DNA from: Photobacterium rosenbergii
Lineage (GTDB): Bacteria > Pseudomonadota > Gammaproteobacteria > Enterobacterales > Vibrionaceae
NCBI RefSeq assembly: GCF_003026455.1
Contig: NZ_PYMB01000003.1
Span: 124,001 to 188,000, forward strand
Reading direction: 5' to 3'
Length of the DNA stretch: 64,000 bases
This document shows, one piece after another, positions 37,956 through 45,261 of this stretch. The translations under genes were made by a program, and so were the position numbers. How positions within the stretch are numbered: the first letter of the stretch is position 1; the number at the start of each line of letters is the position of its first letter. The notes beneath the pieces are model-generated. The model worked only from the letters and a program-made list of their open reading frames with translations. It did not search any database and was not told the origin of the DNA.

Positions 37956-38591
37956 TCACGTCACTAACTCTTCCACCAAATCTTGATGGGTAAAGAAAGG
38001 GGACTTCGCATTCTCTGTGAGATATGGCTCAACCATCGAAATGAGACGTAGGACACCAGAGCGGGCTAGGTCGCTTTCGGTATAATGATCGTCAAGTAGC
38101 GTTTGGTAATTCAACCAGTTCAAGCTGACAAGCAGTAGGTTATCAGCCAGAAGTGGTAAGCTTTGCTCATCGCACTTTAGCTTACCCAGTTCGACGAGAT
38201 GTTTTAGCATGTCATTGCACAAATGGCGTAGCTTGAGGATCAGGGTTCTGATCTTACGCTTGATTTGCGGGTTCTGGCCGTTCAGGCTATCCAAGTTTCT
38301 GAATAGGAAACGGTAATGGGTAAACAGAGCCATTACGGTGTGCATAAATGGCCAGTAGTCATCAAAGTCCTTGACCTGGCTTGCGTACTCATTGCTGATG
38401 GTTGTCAGGGAGTTTTGCAGCTCATTAACGAGAGTCGCAATAATTTCATCTTTACCACGGAAATGGTAGTAAAGGTTACCCGGGCTGATCCCCATCTCGG
38501 TAGCGATGATCAGCGTACTAACTTGTGCAACACCATCACGATTAAACAGCTCAAGACTAACTGACAAAATCCTATCTTTGGTTTTCATCAT
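37956..38591 (-). CDS. TetR/AcrR-family regulator
   Basis: A 211-residue TetR protein: N-terminal HTH (KDRILSVSLELFNRDG, then MGISPGNLYYHFRGKDEI) and a helical C-terminal ligand domain with a region typical of regulators of lipid genes. It lies downstream of the DUF2505 and double-SDR genes in the same direction (82 bp gap) and may regulate them. Its ligand is unknown; an acyl compound is likely from context. Confidence 0.85.
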   Translation of the reverse strand: MMKTKDRILSVSLELFNRDGVAQVSTLIIATEMGISPGNLYYHFRGKDEIIATLVNELQNSLTTISNEYASQVKDFDDYWPFMHTVMALFTHYRFLFRNLDSLNGQNPQIKRKIRTLILKLRHLCNDMLKHLVELGKLKCDEQSLPLLADNLLLVSLNWLNYQTLLDDHYTESDLARSGVLRLISMVEPYLTENAKSPFFTHQDLVEELVT

Positions 38592-38673
38592 CTTTTCCTT
38601 GTTATTCGAGCTTCACCTTCGACATAACCATCATTAGCATATTTTGGCTATGCCGAAGGTGATGGGGGGAGCA

Positions 38674-39192
38674 TTATTGCTCTTCGGCAACCAATTGCGG
38701 CAGGACTTCGCGCAGGAACTCGTACTCACCCTGCATCTGCTCTTTCATATCACCGCAAATGAAGGATACGAGAGTGCTTCCTACCAGTGGAATAGCTGAC
38801 TTCACATCCATAGTGACATGGTTGGAAGTGGCAATCCCTGGGCGAGTGGCTGGCTCGCTGAACACCATCTGGCCTTCGATTGTGGCAGGCACGCCCAAGA
38901 TTTCGATTTGTAGCTTACAGACCAATTGCTCATTCTCTTGCCAGTGCCAAGATTCTGTTTGCTTAATGGTGTTGTAGCTGCCCAGCAGGCTTTTTAGCAC
39001 AGCAGGTACATTGGCTGGCATTTCGCGCTGGGTTTCCACTCGGAACCCATCTTCAGTCTCTTCAAGCGTAGCGACACGGACATTCTTGGCACCCAGTTTC
39101 TGGTACTTTTCAGTAATGAGGTCTTCTTCACTGAAATAGCGCAGTAAGGTATCAAGATCTTCTTTGTAGTCGTGGATTACTGAAACTTGCAT
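38674..39192 (-). CDS. DUF2505 domain protein
   Basis: A 172-residue cytosolic protein recognised as DUF2505, a START/SRPBCC-like hydrophobic-ligand fold (start MQVSVIHDYKEDLDTLLRYF, with alternating beta-strands and a C-terminal helix). It lies 11 bp after the acyl-CoA-reductase-like gene, so it is cotranscribed and may bind a lipid substrate or product. No catalytic residues are apparent. Confidence 0.82.
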   Translation of the reverse strand: MQVSVIHDYKEDLDTLLRYFSEEDLITEKYQKLGAKNVRVATLEETEDGFRVETQREMPANVPAVLKSLLGSYNTIKQTESWHWQENEQLVCKLQIEILGVPATIEGQMVFSEPATRPGIATSNHVTMDVKSAIPLVGSTLVSFICGDMKEQMQGEYEFLREVLPQLVAEEQ

Positions 39193-39203
39193 TGCTTACA
39201 TCC

Positions 39204-41189
39204 TTACATGTGTATTTCGCGCATGATGCTATTAATAGCTACTACATCAGCAGAAGGCTGCTTAGGCTCTGCATCTTCACCATCGTGCTTGCCATGGTCT
39301 GGGTTGTAACCCGTCGCCATCAATAACTCACCCAGTTTCGGATAGACACCATGGATAAAGGCGCCAAGTAGGCCTAGTTTGGTAGCAATACGCTTCGGAC
39401 GTTCAATAATGGCTTTGATGATCAAATCTGCTGCTTCTTCTGGAGAAAGTAGCGGGATACCACCTTCCGCTTCACGGTAGTGATCAGAGATCATGCGGGT
39501 TTCAACCAACGGCATGTTGATGGTTGTGAAATCAATGCCTTGCCCACCTAGCTCAGTGCTTGCTGTGCGGGTAAAGGTGTCCAGTGCTGATTTCGATGCA
39601 GCATAAGCAGAGAACAATGGCTGGTTAGTCAATACCGCAATGGATGAGATATTGATGATGTGGCCTTCTCCAGCTTCGATCATTTCTGGCAGGTTGCCAA
39701 GAATCATGCGCAGCGCACCGAAGTAGTTGATCTGCATGGTACGTTCGTAATCGTGCAGACGGTCTGTTGCTTTCTCTACCGAACGGCGGATAGAGCGGCC
39801 GGCGTTGTTGATTAGGATGTCAACTTTACCGTGGTCGTGTTTGATCTGCTTGATGACTTCCTGAGAAGGCGCATCTTGGCTCAGATCACACTGGTAGATG
39901 AAGGCATGGCCACCCAAACGCTCGATTTCATTTCGTGTCTGCTGCAGTCGCTCAAGGTCACGGGCAATCAGAACTAGGCGAGCTTTGGTTTTGGCAAGCT
40001 TGATCGCAGTGGTGTAACCGATACCTGAAGAAGCACCAGTGATCACAACGACTTTATCGTTAACGCAGCCTTGCAGTGTTTTCTCAACATGCAGTTCAGG
40101 GTCTAGGTTACGCTCCCAGTAGTCCCAAATCTTGTCTGCGTAGTCGGCTAGGCGAGGGCAGCAGATGTTACTGTCTGATAGCGCGTTTAGCGTATTGCTG
40201 CAATCAAACTGGGTTGGGTAGTTGAAGTAGCTCAGTGCGTCCTGCGGCATGTCCATTTCTTTACTGATAGCATCAATAAAGCGTTTTAGCGCAGGAACCT
40301 GACCCAACTGAGACCAGAAGTGGGATGGGATCATGCGGAACACACGCATGTCCAAACGCATAGCCATACGCGGCGCGTGACCCGCTTCGGCAAACAGGTT
40401 AATCACTTCACCTGAACGATACGGATCAGGGTCCACGATATGGAAACACTGGTTGTCTAATTCAGGTTTATGAGAAATATGGTCAATAGCATCGGCAACA
40501 TAGTCAACCGGTACTAGGTTCAGGCGGCCGCCTTCAAGACCTAGAAGAGGAGCCCATTCTGGTAGTGCGCGGCGTAACTTCTGGATGATCTTGAAGAAGT
40601 AGTATGGGCCGTCAACACGATCGGCTTCACCTGTCTTCGAATCACCGATGACAATACCCGGGCGGTAGGCACGCCAAGGAATAGTTGCTGTCTCTTGGAC
40701 AAGTTTTTCAGCGTTATGCTTGGTAGAGAAGTAAGCATGCTCAAGGCCAGTCGCCTCGTTAAGCATATCTTCGCGGAACCAGCCACGGTATTGGCCCGCA
40801 ACAGCAATTGAACTGAAATAGTGGAAACAACCAGCATTAATGCGCTCGGCGAAACGTAGCGTATGTTCAGTGCCTTCAATATTGGCGCGCATCATATCTT
40901 CTTCGCTAGCAGTCAGATCATAGATGGCTGCTAGGTGGAAGAACTGATCAATTGTTCCTGTGAGTTTCTTGGTATCTTCAGCTGAGATGCCAAGGTTTGG
41001 TTCGGTAATCGAGCCCTTGATGCAGTGGAACTTGTTCTTAGGCAGATTATGTTTTTCTAACAGAGCTTCCAGTCTATCTTCAGAAATTTTGTCATAGGTG
41101 AGTAGGTAGATATCACCAGGACGTTTAGCCAGACGTTGTAATAACTGAGAACCGATAAATCCAGTTGCGCCGGTAATGAAATAATTCAT
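39204..41189 (-). CDS. Fatty acyl-CoA reductase-like double SDR protein
   Basis: A 661-residue fusion of two short-chain-dehydrogenase modules. The first (about residues 1-360) is an extended SDR with TGATGFIG at the start and YFSTK (Y-x3-K). The second (about 375-600) is a classical SDR with TGASSGIG, NNAG and YAASK. Length and order match the Marinobacter-type reductase that takes fatty acyl-CoA to fatty alcohol for wax esters. ATG at 41189 follows AGGAG; the frame extends to GTG 41195. It forms an operon with DUF2505 and probably TetR genes. Confidence 0.82.
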   Translation of the reverse strand: MNYFITGATGFIGSQLLQRLAKRPGDIYLLTYDKISEDRLEALLEKHNLPKNKFHCIKGSITEPNLGISAEDTKKLTGTIDQFFHLAAIYDLTASEEDMMRANIEGTEHTLRFAERINAGCFHYFSSIAVAGQYRGWFREDMLNEATGLEHAYFSTKHNAEKLVQETATIPWRAYRPGIVIGDSKTGEADRVDGPYYFFKIIQKLRRALPEWAPLLGLEGGRLNLVPVDYVADAIDHISHKPELDNQCFHIVDPDPYRSGEVINLFAEAGHAPRMAMRLDMRVFRMIPSHFWSQLGQVPALKRFIDAISKEMDMPQDALSYFNYPTQFDCSNTLNALSDSNICCPRLADYADKIWDYWERNLDPELHVEKTLQGCVNDKVVVITGASSGIGYTTAIKLAKTKARLVLIARDLERLQQTRNEIERLGGHAFIYQCDLSQDAPSQEVIKQIKHDHGKVDILINNAGRSIRRSVEKATDRLHDYERTMQINYFGALRMILGNLPEMIEAGEGHIINISSIAVLTNQPLFSAYAASKSALDTFTRTASTELGGQGIDFTTINMPLVETRMISDHYREAEGGIPLLSPEEAADLIIKAIIERPKRIATKLGLLGAFIHGVYPKLGELLMATGYNPDHGKHDGEDAEPKQPSADVVAINSIMREIHM

Positions 41190-41239
41190 GACCACTCCTT
41201 ACGCGGTATTTATTTTTACATTCAATTGCAGAGTAATTT

Positions 41240-41254
41240 ACTGGTCAGATGACC
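41240..41254. promoter_or_regulatory. FadR/TetR-like operator 1
   Basis: ACTGGTCAGATGACC, a near palindrome (GGTCA-GA-TGACC) about 50 bp upstream of the double-SDR start. CTGGTC-R-GA resembles the E. coli FadR consensus (CTGGTCNGACC). It shares 11 of 12 bases with operator 2. It could equally be bound by the operon's own TetR protein. Confidence 0.45.
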
Positions 41255-41390
41255 GACTTCAGTGTGCATCTGGTGGCACAAATCCTCAAAGCAAATCCTA
41301 GAAAAATGTGGCCTAGATCAATATTCAGCAAGGGTATTTTACGTTTTAGAGTAATTGCTCACGTTTTTTGTTTTTGGGTTTCATTTGTCA

Positions 41391-41402
41391 CATCCGACCA
41401 GT
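41391..41402 (-). promoter_or_regulatory. FadR/TetR-like operator 2
   Basis: On the minus strand ACTGGTCGGATG, followed by TGACA. It matches 11 of 12 bases of operator 1 in the opposite orientation and the left half of the FadR consensus. Confidence 0.4.
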
Positions 41403-41676
41403 GATAAATATCGAATATATGACAGGTATTAAGTATTAATAAATGTATATAAGTGAAAGATTTACCTTCGTTGATTTTATTGATTGGTTTATCTGTAAAA
41501 AGGTTAGATAACAGTATGAATGCTAACTAAGGAAGGCGTTCTGCAGGAGTAGATAAGGTGAAATGCCATTATGATTGCAAAACCGTCCAGCTCTTATAGG
41601 TTGCTGTCGTATTGATAGCTTTTATTTGCGGGGAAATAATGAGTGGAATTTTATTTTGATGGCAATTGATGAGGAT

Positions 41677-41703
41677 GAAAAAAGGGAGCCTCAATAGCCC
41701 CCT
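41677..41703 (-). terminator. Terminator of the fdhD-HTH operon
   Basis: On the minus strand GGGGGCT, loop of about five, GGCTCCC, then TTTTTT (41683-41678). It is about 20 bp after the HTH gene stop. Confidence 0.7.
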
Positions 41704-41722
41704 GATGTATGGGTATGAATGG

Positions 41723-42637
41723 TTACTTGCCACTCCAAACCTGTTGACCGCTCCGGCTAAAGTTATAACCGCCAAGCTGATCACCTTTGCCCTGGATCGC
41801 GTTATCGCTCAAGGCGTGAAGTAGCTTCTGCTGGAGATCTCTGAAATAGATATTTTTGGGGATAACAAGCTCAAAGGCTTCAGTACACAGAGGAATAAAT
41901 CCGAGGCCAAATTCTCCGGCGGTACTTTGGCTGGCACAACCCACATCGGCTTCACCCCTTGCAATGCTTGATGCGAGTTCTCTTTCACTATTACAGGTTC
42001 CTATGCTCGTTAACATCTCAATCGTGAAGGCGTGAGTGTGTAACCATTCGGAGAGTGCCCGCATACTGCCGGCTCCTTCCTGACGCATCGCCCAGCGCCA
42101 ACGAGAAGACAACAGTTCCTGAGGCTGGATGGAGCGGTTATTTACACAGTCAGCGATTTCTTGAGAAACCACTAAACCTTGCTGGCGTTCGAAGGCATGG
42201 ATAAGCACCCAATTACGATGACCGCTATATTGTTGGAGTAAGGCGGGATGGCGTAGGGCGGCTTCTTCTGCATGGCCCCAATGGATGCAACACATATCGA
42301 CATGGCCTTTGCTGAGCATTGCTAGGCCCTGACGAGTACCTGTAGAGGTATAACCAATGAGTGCAGTGCTGCCAAGTTTGTTCGCCATGTCACCCACAAC
42401 CATCTGCAACAGCGGGTCATCGGACCCTGCTATTAATAGGCGATCATTCAAAACCCCATTGTGGCATGACTCGAGCAGCCATTTGTCTAGCAGCGCTTTA
42501 GGAAATAACCATTTGCCGGTTACCTTGGTAGCTGGCAGTAAACCGTCGTTGGCAAGGGCGTAGACTTTCTTTTCATTTAAATCGAGATATTCGGCTACTT
42601 GCTTGGCATTCATGAAATCGGGATAGCTGCTTTCCAT
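41723..42637 (-). CDS. Excisionase-type HTH protein fused to a periplasmic-binding-protein-like domain
   Basis: A 304-residue cytosolic regulator. Residues about 8-55 form a MerR/excisionase-type HTH (MNAKQVAEYLDLNEKKVYALANDG, GKWLFPKALLDKWL). Residues about 65-300 are a PBP-like substrate-binding domain of the type found with molybdate and tungstate proteins, without a signal peptide. The start ATG overlaps the fdhD stop codon by 1 bp (TAATG), so they are coupled. I infer an intracellular oxyanion or cofactor sensor; ligand binding is unproven. Confidence 0.8.
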   Translation of the reverse strand: MESSYPDFMNAKQVAEYLDLNEKKVYALANDGLLPATKVTGKWLFPKALLDKWLLESCHNGVLNDRLLIAGSDDPLLQMVVGDMANKLGSTALIGYTSTGTRQGLAMLSKGHVDMCCIHWGHAEEAALRHPALLQQYSGHRNWVLIHAFERQQGLVVSQEIADCVNNRSIQPQELLSSRWRWAMRQEGAGSMRALSEWLHTHAFTIEMLTSIGTCNSERELASSIARGEADVGCASQSTAGEFGLGFIPLCTEAFELVIPKNIYFRDLQQKLLHALSDNAIQGKGDQLGGYNFSRSGQQVWSGK

Positions 42638-43554
42638 TACTTGTTACCACCATGCTGGTGGTTTGTGTGTAGCTGATCAGTTTCACCTTTATGATTGGGT
42701 TTGTGTGCATCTTCAACAGGCAGGCTCCCAGTTTTACCTTTTACATCAAGGATTAGGTTTTCCATCCCGTTATACACCTGGAAACGGTGGCCTTTGGCGC
42801 GCGCAATCATGGTGATCCCCAATTTTTGGGCAAGCTCATAGCCCATCTGCGTTGCACCTGAACGAGAGAGCAAAACGGGGATCCCCATCTGGGCGACTTT
42901 AATGACCATCTCAGAGGTTAGGCGGCCAGTCGTGTAGAAAATCTTGTCGGCACCTTGCTCGCCTTTGAGCCACATTTCTCCAGCTAACGTATCGACTGCG
43001 TTATGACGACCTACATCTTCGACAAATGACAAAATCTCAGTGTCTTTACACACGGCACAACCGTGAACGGCACCTGCCGCTTTGTAGGTTTCGTTATGGT
43101 GGGTCAGCGATTCAAGCAAACCGTAGAGCTTAGATTGGGGAATGCTCGGCTTAGGTAGCTGGATACCTTCCAGCTTTTTCATTACGTTGCCAAACATGGT
43201 CCCTTGTCCACAGCCTGAAGTCACCGTTTTCTTACCTAGCTTCTTCTCTAGGCCATCGGTATTCTCGCGGGTAATGACGGCAGCGGAGTTTGTCTCCCAG
43301 TCAATAATCAAAGATTCGATAGCATCTATATCTTCAATAAAACCTTGGTTTTTGAGGTACCCCAACACGAGCGCGGAAGGGCGTTCACCTAAGGTCATTA
43401 GGGTCACAATCTCCACCCAATTGAGATAAACCGTAAGGGGATGTTCGCAGGCAATTTCTTTTTCCATCATATCGCCATACTCATCCATTACCTGGACAGT
43501 CATCGTCTGGTTAACTGATGAATTTGTTTTAATTATTTTTGGCAATTGGCTCAT
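42637..43554 (-). CDS. fdhD: Formate dehydrogenase sulfurtransferase FdhD
   Basis: A 305-residue FdhD protein. It passes sulfur from IscS to the bis-MGD cofactor and is required for active formate dehydrogenase. The C-x2-C pair is in HGCAVCKDTE, followed by SFVEDVGRHNAVD, FYTTGRLTSEMV, LSRSG and AKGHRF, all typical. ATG at 43554 follows an AGGA SD; the ORF runs on to 43635 without support. It is divergent from the DUF3305 operon and coupled to the HTH-PBP gene. Confidence 0.93.
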   Translation of the reverse strand: MSQLPKIIKTNSSVNQTMTVQVMDEYGDMMEKEIACEHPLTVYLNWVEIVTLMTLGERPSALVLGYLKNQGFIEDIDAIESLIIDWETNSAAVITRENTDGLEKKLGKKTVTSGCGQGTMFGNVMKKLEGIQLPKPSIPQSKLYGLLESLTHHNETYKAAGAVHGCAVCKDTEILSFVEDVGRHNAVDTLAGEMWLKGEQGADKIFYTTGRLTSEMVIKVAQMGIPVLLSRSGATQMGYELAQKLGITMIARAKGHRFQVYNGMENLILDVKGKTGSLPVEDAHKPNHKGETDQLHTNHQHGGNK

Positions 43555-43752
43555 CAAAATATCCTGCTGTTGATGGTTGTTGTTCGGCATGCAAAGGAGA
43601 TCTTCCCGTTGGATGTGTTCATGTATACGCAACACTTTCTGGAACGTCTACTTTTAAAACATAGATTAAGTCGTTGTCAGATGTATTAGCAAACATCATT
43701 CCAACTTATTTGTTTCTGGAAATGTCATCTCTTTGGAAGTGCTTTTATAAAG

Positions 43753-43769
43753 TTGGTCTGATCCTTGCT
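43753..43769 (+). promoter_or_regulatory. Sigma-54 promoter for the DUF3305-DUF3306 operon
   Basis: TTGG-TCTGATCC-TTGCT: GG at 43755-43756 and GC at 43767-43768, exact GG-N10-GC. It has the same TTGG-N8-TTGCT form as the tup and fdh promoters. It would start a transcript near 43780, 40 nt before the first gene. No full copy of the upstream palindrome is evident here. Confidence 0.7.
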
Positions 43770-43820
43770 TTATGGGGTTATCAATCAGATAAGCCCGAAC
43801 CGAAAAGCTAAGGAGTGAGT

Positions 43821-44291
43821 GTGCCTGAACAATATAAAAATGAGTCATTGTGGCCGATAGCATTTCGTCTGGTATCAGAAGAAAAGCAAGTTGGTCGTTG
43901 GACAACACTTTCTTGGTCAATTGAAGACGTTTGCTTATACGGCGATGATGAAAAAGCGTCGCTAGCTACCAAGGATGATGGCTATGTCATGCCTTTGGAA
44001 TTACATCGCCATGAGCGTTCAGACTATCGCTTTAACCTCAGCTCCCGTGATCCTCACTTATTCCTTGTTTGTGAGGAAGAGAACGAGCAGCTATCTCCAC
44101 TATTGATTACGGCAGCTCAAGGGCTGGCAAGTAGTTATATGGATGGTGATTATCAGGTTCTTCATATCAAAGCACCTTTGCAGATTCAGGCTTGGATGGA
44201 GGCTTTTATCGGTCGTCACGGCGAGCAAATAGAATATCGCCGTAAACGTTGTAAAAACAAAGAGCAAAAAGGGCGTTCTAGTGGCAACTAA
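43821..44291 (+). CDS. DUF3305 domain protein
   Basis: A 156-residue cytosolic protein recognised as DUF3305, a family found in formate dehydrogenase loci (WPIAFRLVSEEKQVGRWTTLSW near the start). GTG at 43821 has AGGAG with 5-nt spacing; GTG at 43815 overlaps that SD. It overlaps the DUF3306 gene by 11 bp. The role is presumably in maturation or assembly of the enzyme, inferred only from conserved neighbourhood. Confidence 0.85.
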   Translation: MPEQYKNESLWPIAFRLVSEEKQVGRWTTLSWSIEDVCLYGDDEKASLATKDDGYVMPLELHRHERSDYRFNLSSRDPHLFLVCEEENEQLSPLLITAAQGLASSYMDGDYQVLHIKAPLQIQAWMEAFIGRHGEQIEYRRKRCKNKEQKGRSSGN

Positions 44292-44970
44292 TTTCTTCCA
44301 GCGTTGGTCCCAACGCAAAATAGAGGCCAAGGATGAAGGCGAAGAGCAATTAGAACAAGGCGTTATAGATCATGTTCTTACCGAGCATGAAGCGTCTGAT
44401 CAGAATCTCGATAACGATGAACTCATTTCATCCGAACCGGAAATCTCAGCGAGTAACGAGGTTGAAGAGTTTGCGGGAAAAGATATTGGCTCTGAGCCTC
44501 AAGACATTGTTCCTGAATTAACCCTTGCTGATGCGGCAAAAGTTACGTTTGATTCCGGTGTCTCAACGTTTATGAAGCAAGGGGTTGAAAAGTCAGTGAA
44601 AAAAGCAGCCCTACGTAAGCTTTTTCACTCTGATGAATTCAACTACATCAGTGATATGGATGATCACACGGAAGATTTTTCCAACGTGCCTGTGCTTGAT
44701 ACCAAAGTGACTCAGCAGCTTCGCCAATGGGTGAATGAGGTTGCGGAGACTGCGGAGGAAGCACTTAATGCTTGTACAGAAACTAACACTTCAGAGGCAA
44801 ACAACGTAGAGATAAGCCCTGAACAACTTGTTTCAAAGTCGTCAGGTACATCAGAGACTGATTCAAAAGATTCGGTAGATGTTGAAACCGGCCTTGCTCT
44901 CACTATCCCTACTGAAATAACGAGTGAAGAAAAACCGTTTTCTGATGGCAAGTTAGTGAAAAGGTCTTAG
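44281..44970 (+). CDS. DUF3306 domain protein
   Basis: A 229-residue protein recognised as DUF3306. The N-terminus has FFQRWSQRKIEA. An acidic low-complexity middle follows, then the conserved core (ALRKLFHSDEFNYISDMDDHTEDF, about residues 100-125). The C-terminus is acidic and probably disordered. The start is GTG at 44281, inside the DUF3305 gene, indicating coupling. The function is unknown; it accompanies formate dehydrogenases. Confidence 0.85.
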   Translation: MATNFFQRWSQRKIEAKDEGEEQLEQGVIDHVLTEHEASDQNLDNDELISSEPEISASNEVEEFAGKDIGSEPQDIVPELTLADAAKVTFDSGVSTFMKQGVEKSVKKAALRKLFHSDEFNYISDMDDHTEDFSNVPVLDTKVTQQLRQWVNEVAETAEEALNACTETNTSEANNVEISPEQLVSKSSGTSETDSKDSVDVETGLALTIPTEITSEEKPFSDGKLVKRS

Positions 44971-44995
44971 TAAAACCTAACGGCAACAAACGAAA

Positions 44996-45104
44996 TGGGA
45001 CAAAAAGGGAAAAATACCCTTAAAAACGATCGGGACATTTTGGCGCATTGGTCATCAAGGAGTGGGACAAATTGTCGCTAACCGGTTTGGTCAAACTGTC
45101 CTAA
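44996..45104 (+). promoter_or_regulatory. Cluster of activator sites upstream of formate dehydrogenase
   Basis: Four GGGACA/GGTCA-type elements with the 3-bp centre seen at tup. TGGGACA is at 44996-45002 (right arm poor). CGGGACA-TTT-TGGCGCA is at 45031-45047. GTGGGACA-AAT-TGTCGCTA is at 45062-45080 (best). TTTGGTCA-AAC-TGTCCTAA is at 45086-45104. They lie about 45-150 bp before the sigma-54 promoter, a normal position for NtrC-type activators. Confidence 0.6.
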
Positions 45105-45146
45105 AGAGATTTTGGCTCCCTATAAGTCATTTTATTCCGTGAAAAG

Positions 45147-45163
45147 TTGGATCGGTTATTGCT
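45147..45163 (+). promoter_or_regulatory. Sigma-54 promoter of the formate dehydrogenase operon
   Basis: TTGG-ATCGGTTA-TTGCT: GG at 45149-45150, GC at 45161-45162, exact GG-N10-GC. The predicted start near 45174 gives an 88-nt leader before the ferredoxin gene at 45262. No competing TTGACA/TATAAT promoter is evident nearby. Confidence 0.75.
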
Positions 45164-45261
45164 CTATTAAAGAGTGTGAAGCGAAGAGATTAGAAAAACC
45201 TTTTCTAAACAATACGTTTCAATCGCCACTGACTAACGGTGACGAGTAGACAGGAATAATA

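Larger units (their letters stand above)
41190..41676. other. Upstream region of the acyl-CoA-reductase operon
   Basis: A non-coding region of about 490 bp. It contains the two FadR-like sites listed separately and otherwise AT-rich DNA. No supported ORF or RNA gene is visible. Confidence 0.4.

Noticed and set aside
43640..43752. Activator palindrome upstream of the DUF3305 sigma-54 promoter
   Set aside because: Only isolated TGTC half-elements and an unrelated GATGT/ACATC repeat are present; the full GTGRGACA-N3-TGTC form is absent.
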